From: Helopsaltes ochotensis
Lineage: Eukaryota > Chordata > Aves > Passeriformes > Locustellidae
Direction of reading: 5' to 3'
NCBI GenBank assembly: GCA_013400155.1
Contig: VXBM01000884.1
Span: 1 to 64,000 of the forward strand
DNA: 64,000 nt
This document shows, in pieces, positions 36,925-49,100 of this stretch (position 1 is the first letter of the stretch; every line of letters starts with the position of its first letter). Position numbers and translations under genes: made by a program. Under the pieces are notes generated by a model that was given only the letters and a program-made list of their open reading frames with translations, was not told where the DNA came from and did no database searches.

Positions 36925-39417
36925 ATTTACTAACTAAATTTAATAAGTAACTTTAATAAGTTACTTTAATCAATAACTCTTATTTCTGAGTGTGTTTTCT
37001 TTGTTTTAAACCTTTTTCATATGTAGGAAGATGCTGTCCTAGGAGCAGCAGGTTGTTGTGTGCTTTCTGTTCAGTCCACTTCCCAGTGCCTCATTTTGAA
37101 AATCCACTCATAACAAGAGTTTTTTATAAATCTCTTACCCATTCAGCAGAATTTCATTATGAGTTTTACTCAGCTACTTCCCTGGTGGATTCATTTCTCC
37201 TGTGAAGCTCTTCCACCTTGAGCATCTGCTCCTGCTTGTAAATGAAATAAGTTGAAAACAAACAGTTTTCAAACAGTTACTTAAGAGGCTGCCTTAGATT
37301 GTCTCACTGATCTGAGCCCTCTACCCACAGCTGCCCTTCATTTATATTTGTCCTACACCCTTGTCATTCACCACTAATTTCCTATGACTTCTTCCATCCT
37401 TAAAGCTCTAGATTTTGAAAAACCAACCCAAACCCAACAATGAAAAACCCAAATGAACAAACAACACTGCCCTCTAAAACCCACAACACAAATTATTAAT
37501 TAATTAAAAAGAAATCACAGCTTGAAAAAAACAGAACTATGCATTCTAAGCTGATCCTTTCAGATGTCACTTCCAGTTGTCACTACCAGGAGTAAGAGAC
37601 TATGATGCAGAGCTAAGTTCTGGTCCCTCACTTTTTCAGACAGAAATCAGCAAAGAAATTATCAGAACTGATATCCCTGAATGCTCTAGCCAGGTCAAGA
37701 TCTTCAGTTTAAATGATGACTCTCCTTAAAAGATAATTAATGAAACAGGTGGCTGCAAGAGCACTCACCTGAACTACAACCTGTGCCTCTGATCCCTCCT
37801 ATCAGCTCGAGATGCCTCAGCAGACCAGGACCAGGTGAACAAAGCTATACACTAAAATACCTCTTAAGTGCACCTCTCCAGCCATCTCAAACCAAACATG
37901 AAACTTATATGTGCTAATGGAAATATTGTAACTCACCAGACAGGGTGCAGTGCTGTTTCTTTTTGTAGCAAAGACAAGCTTCCCACTGCCACTAAAAAAA
38001 GGAAGGATTGCCCATGTTTCCAGTATCTCCTTTCCAGTGAGTGAGTTTCTGCAATTATGTATTTTAAATAAAATGATCTACTAGTCAAAGATAAAATAAA
38101 AGAACAACATCATAGGAAAACAAAAGGCAGGTAAAAGTAAAAATTATTTCAAGAGTGAATCAGGTGCAAGATCACTTTCTGATTCCTAAGGGATGCATGC
38201 CTGATGAACAGGAATGTCAGTACCTCCTACAGCTCCTGCAGATTAACATTCTCCCTCCCCAGTATTTAACACAAGTCTTTTTTCTGCTTGTACTTGACCA
38301 GGTAAGAGATCAGATTCCCTAACTCATTTTAAGACATTAAAAGACTGTTAAAGCAATCTGTTAAAATCATCTACATTAATTTCCCACTGTTTTGAGCACT
38401 ACTTCACTGAGTTTCTGGCGCTGATATTTTCCAAATCTTTGATAATCTTTGTACTTCCCTTTAGACAAGCTGACCCATAGTATAAAATACTGTCCAAAAC
38501 AGGAGTGTGTTGCATGATTGGAAAGGCTTCCAGTGTCTTGACAAGTCAGCGAGTGATGTTTGATAATGCTAAAGGTCTAATCATAGGTAGTCCCCTAGCT
38601 TTTCTCTGCATTTGAGAGGTATAAAGAGAGCTGAACATCATCATCTTCCAGAGCTGGTGCATAATGTCTTGAGTTAGTTGTATAACGGAAGTGAGGTAAA
38701 TTGTCAGAATGATTCATTAGTCAATAGTGAAAAACTCATTTAGGTTAAAGAAAAGGACTGCAATTTTTGTCCCCATGTAGGAGTTCTTGTCCAGCACTGC
38801 TTCTAATGCATGACAAATGTACAGCATTTTAGAAGTGGGTTTTTTCATTTGGTTTCAACTTCTTCCATTAAGTACTTGCTGACAAGTAGTTTATAACATC
38901 AAATTCATCTCCTACATTTAATAAGAGAAGCCACGCTGACCCCTGTACTCTCATTGGGTCTCTTGTCTGGCTTTTAAGAAAAGGCCGACTTGGACAGTGT
39001 CAGAAGAAATCAAAATTTTTATTCCTTCCTGCTTTCAATACATTTTTCTCTCACTGTCAGCATGCAAAGTGATTGATACATGAGATATTGTGCAATATAC
39101 GTACAAAGTATTTTCTTCTAAAGTGAAACCACTGTGTGGGTATCAGATAAGTCTTTTTACAATCTAATGGCATTGATGCTCATTACAAAAGTGCTAATCC
39201 TATGAAATCTATTCTATGGCTGCTGAGACAATTCGTTTCATATTCTGTATGAAGAATTTTAATTTCCTTTTTTCTGTAATTTATAACATTAAAGTGAAGA
39301 ACTAATAATAACAACAAATTGCATGGTTTTCTTCCAAGTTTTATTCTGTTTATCACTCAGGCACATTTCACAGCAAGACATAACTAATTAGACAATTTTT
39401 TCATAGCTCACCCTAAA

Positions 39418-39903
39418 ATGGCATCTGATCAGTTTTATCAAAAATATGCAAATAAATTTTTTTATTTTGTCCATAGAAAAAGCCACACATTCATCATATG
39501 TAAAGGAGTCAGGCACCTCCATCACACAACAATGCAACACTTAAAAACTTGTAGAGAACAATATGGACAGTATAGGGGTAATGTAAGCAGCAGAAAAAAA
39601 TTAGGGAAAGAATTGAATTACTGTGTAAATGACAACCTAGAAGCTGTTCAGGTTAAAGAAATAGACATTAACTTCAGTTTTTCTGTTCACTCAGTTTGTT
39701 GTTTAAAACACAGTTGTGCTATTGACTGTGGTACATTGCCATCTTGTGACTTTACTGTTTTTCTGAAAAATATCACTGAAAAAAATCCTTTTGCTAATTT
39801 TTTAACTCATATGAAATATCGTCAGCATTATCCACTGCAATTTGTATTGAATAAGAACCATGAATCCTTATCTGCTTTGTATTTCACTACCTATGTGATG
39901 TAG
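39418..39903 (+). other. Unrecognised 161-codon open frame
   Basis: The frame starts with ATG in a good Kozak context (A at -3, G at +4) and ends with TAG followed at once by AATAAA (39904-39909). The predicted protein is Lys-, His- and Cys-rich and begins MASDQFYQKY. I recognise no domain, signal peptide or membrane segment. A frame of this length is near what chance allows in a 64-kb AT-rich window, so it is listed as a candidate and not as a gene. Confidence 0.2.
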
Positions 39904-42900
39904 AATAAATATTCCTTAATATTTTAAAATGCTACATTCAGCATTTGTCATAATAAATATTCAAGTCAGAAGCCCTAAAAAGATGGTGCATACGTTAACC
40001 TAACATCATTTTGGGTGCTGAAGTGTTCCATTTGCTCCTCTGCACTTTGCCTGCAATGATTTCTTTGTGAAAATGCTTTTTGATTTCTCATGCTTTTTAA
40101 TCTTGCTTTCAGCATTATGAAAAAACAGTTAATATTCTCCTTGTCTCACATGTGTATTTGAGGTGAATATACCATATATTTTTTTTAAATCCAGCTCAAG
40201 AATTACCGGCAACTAACTAAAAATAAAACAAAAAAAAGCAACACTTATCTAAGCAGCCAAAACACACCGCTAAAAGAAGTTTCATTGAAATTATGATCAT
40301 CATGAAGAATTACTAGCATTTGCATCAGGCTGCCTTGGTTGAAGATCGGCAAAGCATTAAATGAAAGCATGTCAAATTTGCAGCTTAACTTCCTCTCCCC
40401 TCATGTGGTTATGATGATATGACCTAAATGCACCCCAATTTTGCCCTACACTCTGTGAAATGCTGTTTCAGAACCCAGCCATCCTATTTGAAATTAAATA
40501 ATTTCTTCTTTAAAATGTAAACTGTGTTGTAACAGGTTGCTGTTCAACCTAGATTAGCCTCTTTTCTGGTATGACATAGAGAACTTGTTTTCCATATGTG
40601 GTTTTGTGGGAGCATTTGTCATTGTCCTTCTAAAATCCTTCATTTGAAAGCACTTTATAAAGGTGAGTTTCGTCAGCTGCTGTGCACGTGCTTGTCAGCA
40701 GCCTCTTCCAGCTAACCAGCTGGATCTCATCCAAAGGCAGAGACAATAACTGCACATGGCTCACACTGAAGTCAAGTATTGCTCCTATCTTTCTTTATCA
40801 TACATTTCATTGCCTCCTTGTGGAAAAGTTGCCTAAATTCTTCCCTCCTGTGAGAAGTACTTTTGTACTTTTGCCTTAACAGCAGCAGAGCTCCACTAGC
40901 AGGAATGGTAGAGCAAGGCTGAGTTCCATGATCACACTTGAAGTGGCCCCAGCATCCTGCAACATCAGTGGGGACCTGTGCATGCAATGCATCAACCATC
41001 ACTTCTATGGGTGCAGCTGTATTAATGCAATACCAGTGCCATGTACATTAACTAAAGATTATTTCAGGAAGATAATAAGCATGGGTTAAAAGAAAATGAT
41101 CTACACTTACTTCATCAATTAAGGGTAAAACTTATCTGCCATCAATTATTAATTTTTTTTTTTTTGCAAATATAGGTAACTATATGCTGCTTAATATTCT
41201 TCAGCACTGATTTTTGGCTCCAACCCAGAAACACTTATATGGCCTGGCCAGAGACGTTCCCTGGAAAACAAAACATTGCATTTGCTTCTTAACTTACCTA
41301 TCCTCTTCCACATTTCAAATGCAAAGTTACCAGGCCTGAAAAAATTGTCCTACAAATAGGTTCAGTTGGATAATGTCAAAATTGCAATGACAGAATTAAA
41401 AAAAAAAAGAAAAAATTTAGAAATATAAGTCAAATAGAACATGCTGAGGCTGTCAATCAGTTACAGTAAGAACTTGATTAAGAATCTGTCAGCCACTGAT
41501 TTCCTAGAACTAACATCAGGTTTCAGCAGCACTGGGCAGGTGCCCAGAAACAACTGAACCACGTTTTGTAATGACGACACAGTCACATTTAGAGCCTAAG
41601 GCATTGTTCCTTTCCAGTTATCAGCAACACAAGCACAGTGCACCAGCTCAGCTATGTCTCTGTATCTACCTTACAGACATAGTTTCAGTGTTATTTAGAT
41701 GACCATGTAAAATGAAAAGGAAGAAGATAGCAAAGATAAATGTCACAAAGAGGTGCAGGCTAGCTTCATTTCTGATGGTATCCAGCTGACTTGTTTATCA
41801 TCTTTTAGAACTAGGGAGGACATGACAAATACCTTTAAATTCAAATGAATAAAAGGATTTATTAAAGCAAAAAATTTATATTTAAGGATATTTCATTATA
41901 AATAGTAAATAGTTCTGCTCGCATTCATGCTTCGGTAATACTGATCAAAGATGTAGATTGCACTAAAAATTTACATATGCAAAGATGCATGTGTAAATCC
42001 AAAGGAAAAAGTATTTTATTTTGCATTTAAATAACCACATTTGTGAGTTTAGTGAAGTTGTGCAGCTGGCAGCTCCAGCATGCAGAATAATTTGTCTAGA
42101 AACTAGGTGAAGCTTTTTCCATAGTGCTCATAGCAGCTTGTATTTACTCAGAGAGATACTTTGGTTCCAGTCCAAAGCATCTACTGTCAGAGATGAAATG
42201 AACTAGCACACAAAAAAGGGGTTGGCTGAAAGGTTTATTTTTAACCCTGGTAACTTTTCTGTACCATTTTACAACACAAACTCTCATCACAGCACTACTG
42301 AGTGGGTGGAAAAATATGGTGTCAAAATTTCTTAAGTGACCTTTGCTGCCAGGAGAAGTGTAGAACACAAAATAACTATGTGGGTCAGGAAAGCATCTAC
42401 AACAGAAAGAATACAAATATTAACAGGATCTTTCCGCAACTCAATCATATTTAACCTTGGAAACTGCATTGATGAATTTGGATTCTCTAAATGTGTAAGT
42501 TTACTCACCTGTATGCTGGTGATAACTGCAGAGCAGCTGCTCAGTGCAATGTCAGTCTCTTCCAAACACTTTCCACAAATCTCTCTTCCCAAAACTTTTC
42601 TCTGTCACTTTCAAAGAGCACCAGCTGAGGTATACTGAAAATTATCTAAAACTTTTAAACAAAGAGGATCTAAACCCTCTTCCTTCTCCTTACTTATATG
42701 CCAGACATGTTTGAGAGCTTGTAATACAAGTATTAATGAGACAGCTTTTTTGAGGTGTAACTGTCAGCTGGGACAATTTATTAATAGGTAACAACACTTA
42801 GGAGAATGTCTGTGGAACTGAAACGAACACCAAGGCTTACCACAGCACAAACATGCTGTGCATATGCGACTTTTGTCCTCTGGTTATAACATGGCATCAA

Positions 42901-44848
42901 CCCTCTTTCTTTCGCAGGTCCTGTCTGATGCATGGTTTGAAGCAGTGTTTGAGTGGCTTGATTTCTATCAATTTTTTATGTAGCACTGCAGTATTCCTCC
43001 TCACTAGATTCACATATGTGAGGGAAGAAAAAGGATCATTAGTAAACAGGTCCCTCTACTGAGATTTGAATGCCTACAGGCTTCCATTTGCTTAGGCCGA
43101 GACCTCTCAGGAAAAAGAACATACAAAATGTGGAATGACATCTTCTAGCAGGAATGCCATGCTTTTTACAGACCACAGTCTGGGATGCCTCCGGTGCAAT
43201 ACAAGATTTGACTCTGGCAAATTATTCCCTGATGGCCAATTGCATTTGAATAACTCCAGACAAAATATTCCTTTTAATGTTATTTTTTTCCCTTGAAATC
43301 AGAAAGCTTCCACTAATCAAAACAGAAATTCCCTCAAACAGATAAATCAGCTGGTAATGAGGTATTCCTGCTTGTATTATCCTGTGTAAGAAGGTTTTTG
43401 TAGGCCTAGTTCAATCTGCCACCTGGGAAAGCAGTGCCCAGAGGTAGTAGCTGTAGGATCCTTTGCTGCTTGGCCAGGACTGACCACACAATTGCTCACT
43501 GAAGGGACAGTTAAATTTTTATAATCTATCAACATGACTTGCTGTTACCATCACTTGTATTAGCAAGCACCACTTCAGTCACAAAAATATGAATTGCATC
43601 ATATCCCTGTGTATGCCATGCATTATATTCCACGGCAGAACCAAGCAGGGAATGAAGGAAGATGTAGAAGCAAGGAAAATTATGTAGTTGAACCCAATTC
43701 ATTTCCCAAATACATACACAAAACAAAATGAAAACCAGCTGCCATCATGCTTTACTGCATCACAGTAACTGTGTTTATATTCTTCGCCTTCTGGCTTACC
43801 GTTGCAGGAAAATGGCTTTCACTGCTAGGACACGTTTGATTGGCACATCACTAAATATTTACAGCCAAGGATGAAAAAAACCATCAGAAAATACAAAACA
43901 TCTTTTCTTCATCCAATAACTGAATGTGACAGTTTCTGCAGTGATTTCAGTGAGATGCAAAACAGGCTGGCTGCATGGAAAAGTTGACCACCAGCGCAGG
44001 TCCTCAGCATAACCATTTCCCAATAGGTATTCTGGAAGGGCCTTTTTCAATCTTTTTCCTTTGTTCTTGAACAGTGTCTCCATGTGGAGAAAATTACTGC
44101 TAAACAGCCAAAGTAAATTAGAACAACTACCACAGTAAAATGTCATGTTTACATGATTCTGGATCTGGGACTATTAACTGGCTGAAAATGCACCTATTGT
44201 CTTCTAAATCTATTTCCTTTTTCAGTTTTATGTTTCACTCATCAGAAATACAGCTTTGTACAGTGTTGCACCAAGCATAATTTATTATTACTACTGCAGT
44301 GGAGTGACCAACTTGATTCTCATCTCAGCTATGGGCATTTTCCTGGTGAACAAAGAAAATAAGTAGTGATGCCCAATGGCATGAGAACAGAGTAAGATTC
44401 TACACATCCACATTATCTAGAGCTAAATAACAAAAACAGAAAAAATGCAGCCTTTATTTTGGACAAAATTCCATACCAGCTCTTGGGAAAGTTAGTCACT
44501 ACCCAAGTTTTGTTCTGCAGACCTGCTTAGAATTTGCCCTCACTGTCCTTTTAACCTCTCCACGCAATACTCCGTAGTTAACTTCGACTTGCTGCTATTG
44601 GAACATTTCCTGTACCACTGTGCCCGCTCTCTGAGCCTAAGTAAGAAAGCTCACAGCATGGCATGAACGGTGTTCCTCCTTCAGGTTACATGATGAGCCA
44701 GTTACTGGCCATGGGACAAGACACGTTCTGTTGTCCAACTGCCTTCAGCTCACCCCGACCACACGACATGACTCTAGGGGCCGGGAACCCCGGCCAGCTC
44801 CCACCCCGGCCACGTGCTCAGCAGTGGCCATTCCCAAAGCCCAAGTAA

Positions 44849-45386
44849 TGGTGCAGAGCTGAGCTGCCTGCTGCCCTCTGCGGGCCCTGCAGAGCGTCAG
44901 CGTCTAGGTTTGAAGCCAGAGGCAGAGAAAGCTCTCTGAGAGATCTTTATTCTCCAAAGGATGGTGCAAAGAGAGGGTGCGAGCAGGGTCCCGGGCCAGC
45001 TTTTAAACTGGGTGATAACAGGGTAGGTACAGTTTTGCAACCAATGAGGGACACAACGGGGAGGGGGAGAGGAGGGACCCCCAGGTTGACATGCAGTAGG
45101 GAAGGCGAGGGACGTGGAAAGGGTCAGGCGCACCAAGGGGACATGGAGGAAAAGAGGAATTCCAGGGTGCGGTTTAGGATTGACGGGGATTTCTCTAGAA
45201 TGAAGGGGACTAGGAAGGATGGACATAATGAAAATGAGGTAACAGGTGGGTCTGGGGAGTGATGGACAAGAGGGCAGGGAGGGGAAAACCTGGGGTAAAA
45301 CCAAGCAAACCAAACCTTGGGGGATAACAGGAACAAACCATCGGGAGAATAACCTTACAATAACTTATCAAAAACCCACCACCACA
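44849..45386 (-). mobile_element. Probable solo LTR, antisense to the window
   Basis: On the - strand it begins TGTGGTGGTGGG and ends CTCTGCACCA, with a TATA-like TTTAAAA (rc of 45001-45007) about 50 bases before AATAAA (rc of 44946-44951). The U5 that follows is about 100 bases. Flanks are AAGTAA (44843-44848) and AAGTCA (45387-45392), a 6-bp duplication with one mismatch. A 6-bp duplication is typical of class II (alpha/beta-like) elements. The GC-rich, CpG-containing body contrasts with its surroundings. Boundaries are inferred from termini and flanks. Confidence 0.65.
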
Positions 45387-45933
45387 AAGTCACACATCCA
45401 GGATTCTGTCAGGCAAAGTTCATCACTTCTGAACCCTGAAGAGACACAATTTAAATGAACTTAGGGCAAAGGAATACAAACAGTACATTCCACTTCAGTT
45501 TATAGCAACGCAGAAACCTTGCAGTTGTTGCCCAGAAGAAAAAGTAGCTGAAATGCAGCAGGCATTTCTCTCCTAGCATGTAGGAACAGACCACCACTAG
45601 ACCAATCACTATTCTGTGATTTGGAACTCATCTTCCAAAACAATAAAAAAACAACAACAACAACAACAAAATAAGAGAAGACTCTTGGCAGCACTATTAA
45701 TTAGAAAGACAATTCAAGACTGTAGGATTAATACGATTTTGTTAGTGCTCCACAGTGAAGTATCATAGAAGCAATCACTTCAAAACCATCAATAGCAAGA
45801 AAAAAAAATGCTCAATATGCTCACTCTGCAACACTGGTCTTTTTTGCATTGAACAAGTTTCAGAAAAGAGAAGTTGTAAATAATTAACCAACAAAAACAC
45901 CCACAGCTCAGGCCAACTCAATTAAATTCAAAG
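45387..45933. other. Spacer between solo LTR and MAN2B2 3' end
   Basis: About 550 bp with no gene. It contains a (CAA)n microsatellite at 45650-45670. Confidence 0.7.
45650..45670 (+). repeat. (CAA)n microsatellite
   Basis: Seven consecutive ACA/CAA units preceded by an A-run. Confidence 0.9.
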
Positions 45934-45939
45934 TTTATT
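45934..45939 (-). terminator. Poly(A) signal of MAN2B2
   Basis: AATAAA on the - strand, 117 bases downstream of the MAN2B2 stop codon. It is the first canonical hexamer after the stop and implies a short 3' UTR. Confidence 0.7.
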
Positions 45940-46055
45940 CCAAAATGAATTTTTCTTTCATTTACAGCAGTAGGATGTTTTCCAAGATCATCACTTGTAT
46001 CTTGAAATGAAACTTCAAAGATACTACATATTCACTTCAAATCCATCATCAAACA

Positions 46056-46150
46056 TTATTGAACCTGAAAGTATACAAAGAAAGTCCGTATTTCCTTTGG
46101 GTGAACAGTTACTATAAAATCTTCTGAGGTCTCTGTGCTGTTGAAGAATC
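46056..46150 (-). CDS. MAN2B2: MAN2B2 terminal coding exon
   Basis: It encodes FFNSTETSEDFIVTVHPKEI, then RTFFVYFQVQ, and stops at TAA 46058-46056. The VHPKEIRTFF motif is the conserved C-terminus of MAN2B2. The acceptor is GTTTTACAG. Confidence 0.93.
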
Positions 46151-49100
46151 CTGTAAAACACAAAAGCATTGGTAATTTATTAAAGCATCTTTATTCAAAT
46201 GGACACGTTATTCTATGACATCAGTTTTAACTCATCTCTTTCTTAGAAGCTAGTGTTTGAGCAGATTGTCCTCCCTAAAACTCTAAGCAGTATAGAGCCC
46301 AAGATGTAACCATTCATAATATTCAAATACACATCAATTTCTCATCTTTTCACACACTGACTCACACAGAAAATGTGCAATTACTCCCCAGTCAGGCACC
46401 TTTTCTTCATCATGAATAAAGAGCAAACAAGCTCCAAGTTGCAGGAGCTCTAAACAGAGCTCAAATAGAGTTCTAAACTCTCACCTAGCCCATTCCAAAA
46501 CCTCTGCAAGCTTTTTACAAGGCACAATATGTATGTGAGTGACAATAAGGACATTGTCCAAGCAACTAACTGGAATCAAATAAAATGAGGTCAACCACAG
46601 CATTGGATCTGACTGTCAGCCCTAACTTGAATCATATCCACAGAGTCCTTTAAGCTGATTACAGCAGAGATTTTTAACTGCAGCTGTGTGTTTTTCTGCA
46701 GCATAGGCTTAAGCTTAGATAAACACAACTCATCAGCATCTGACAAAATCAATCCGAATTCACAAGCGTGAATTCATAAAGTAGCCACTTCTATCTGGCC
46801 AAAGAAAACTCCAGAAAGATTGCAAGTTTTTAACACTTCTAGGCAAAACAAGCTATCAGATAAATACAAGAGCCTGGTACTTGCAGGGAATCTTACCTAA
46901 ACGTTCCTACCTGCAGGCTGTGACAGGCACCAGGTCTGTCATATAAAACAACAAAACATTTCTAATCTTGCAATTTTTAAGAATATTTTTAACTAGACTA
47001 ATCATCAAGCTTCAACAGTCAACAACAATATGGACATCAACCACGTTATTCCACCTACTTTTGCCTGGATATTGTGCAGTCTTCCATTTCCACCGCTCCA
47101 GAGTGTTCACATCCCAGGTGCCTGTGAGGGATCGCTCTTCCACTGCCACCACTGATCCCAATCCTTTTAGCAAAGACTGTGAGTAAAGAAAACACCAGAG
47201 AGTTCATGGACAATAGTTATCAACTCACCAGCCTAGTACATAGCAAGACCAGACAGAATTTTCAACTCTAGCCTGTTAATCAGAGCAGAAAGACTTGAAA
47301 AATCTACAAGGTCATGCGACGCAAGGGTGAATACAGATTCACCAGGCTTCAAGCTAAGAAGCTGGGGTGCTGAAAGCTTCCTCTGTGTTGTAGTATAGAA
47401 TCTACCAAAGGGGCTGAAACTCACACTCCCCTTTTTACTGAAGCAGAGAATTCCACACATTGTTCCCCATGTTTCTGTCATGACAATCAAAGAAATAAAC
47501 CCTTGCCATGGAGTAAAAATTAATCTACTTCCATAGGAAAGAACAAATAAACATGAAACTTAAAAAAGTGAGTGACGAAGTTTGAACAACTCACAGAAAT
47601 AAACTGTAGAGAAAAAAAATGTTTTCCTTTAATCCTGTGCACATTTCATTAATGATAGGTACAATTTTCCATAACTAAAGAAACATCAAAACAGAATCCT
47701 ACTCTCTGCACTGGTTAAGGTATTGCAGGAAGTGTTACACTACCAAGAGCTCAGCAGAACCAGTCCTACCCATATTTAGCAGATCTTCATGCTGTGCCTA
47801 TGGCACTTCATCTGAAGTAATGGCTTCTGTGTTGAAAAGCCAATAAAGAAAAAAACCTCAACTCCCTCTAAGGTTAAAGTTCTACTAATACTTCTGTGTC
47901 CATCTTTTGTGCACTTTATAGAACACAGGATGCGTCATTCCAGAAACATTTCTCTCTGGAGTAAAAATACCTCACTTGGTATTCTGTCTCAAAGGGTTAG
48001 ATTTACCTTTAGATCTACCATCACAGGCTGAGACAGCACAGGATCCTCTCCAACTTCATACAAGTGTCTAATTCTTAGCAGGACACGACTGAAATCTGCA
48101 TCACCTTGCTTCTGTTTACCTTCAAAAAAAATCAAAAAGCATATATTTTCTTACTTTAAAAATAAACCCAAGCTTTAAAACTTTTTAAAAACTTTTTTAA
48201 AACTTTATAAACTCTCATCATTTGAACTTAGTTCCTACTTTTTAAAGTTACCAAGTGGACTGATATCAGGAAATACACAGCTGCCATTCTGACAGGAATG
48301 TCACTGGCAGGCATGACAAACTCATGCAGGAGAAATATTTTACTACTTGGGCAGAGAAATGATACAGCACAATTAGCTTTCTTGATTGAGGAATTTAATG
48401 CTTTGAATAAATAGCAGTACTAGCCACAGAAGAGAGAAGAAAAGAAAAGCAGCTTAGTTAAGTGTAACATCCAGCCACCTTTTTGAAGGCACTTACCCAT
48501 GCGGATGCTGTGGACCTGCTCTGCATGATTAGAGCTGTACCTCCACCCTGGAACGCTCAGAGTCTGGAGATGAAGATTAGGTGGCACAGTTACAGGCAAA
48601 TCATGGACTGAATTCTGCTGCAGTCGTCTGGGTAGCTTTGGTTTATCTCCTGCATGCAAAATAAAACAAACACTAAACATCCATCACACACACGTGCCTA
48701 GCTAGGGCACTGTGGAAGGGTAAAGGGTTTTTTGCTTATTCTGCCAAGGCAGAGACAAAGTAGATGATATGCTTTCTCCTCCAAGGCCTTCCAAGACACA
48801 AAGCAGAAAGATTTTAACTACTGGAAAAGTGTATGAGAGCTTTCCATAAAACAGATTTCACTGCAGTTTGAAATTGCTATTTCACTACCAGGCTTCAGTT
48901 TCAGTTGATAAGGCAAACAAATATTTTTAAAAGAATGACTCAAGAATGGTCACTAAGGACTCAACATCCAGGAAGCCCATGGTGCACTACCTACTTTGCA
49001 CTAACTCCCTATGTGAACATTTTGTTCTCATTAGATGCTTTAAAATTTATTTTCCTCTGAAAGTAGAGATAATTATATAGCAAGAGATAAATTTCATATA

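Larger units (their letters stand above)
31728..44848. other. Intergenic stretch, no recognised gene
   Basis: About 13 kb of AT-rich DNA between the two solo LTRs. It contains a TATC microsatellite (33521-33590), a short perfect palindrome (36904-36924), a frame broken by one stop (35125-35592), the 161-codon frame at 39418-39903, and a GC-rich patch (about 44550-44848) next to the second LTR. MRFAP1, which lies between MAN2B2 and S100P in human, is not visible in any frame. Confidence 0.6.

Noticed and set aside
24276..44848. Search for MRFAP1 between MAN2B2 and S100P
   Set aside because: No frame on either strand resembles its acidic coiled sequence.
47048..47060. Alternative donor AG|GTGGAA for MAN2B2 exon 14
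   Set aside because: It would shift the terminal exon out of the frame that encodes the conserved VHPKEIRTFF ending.
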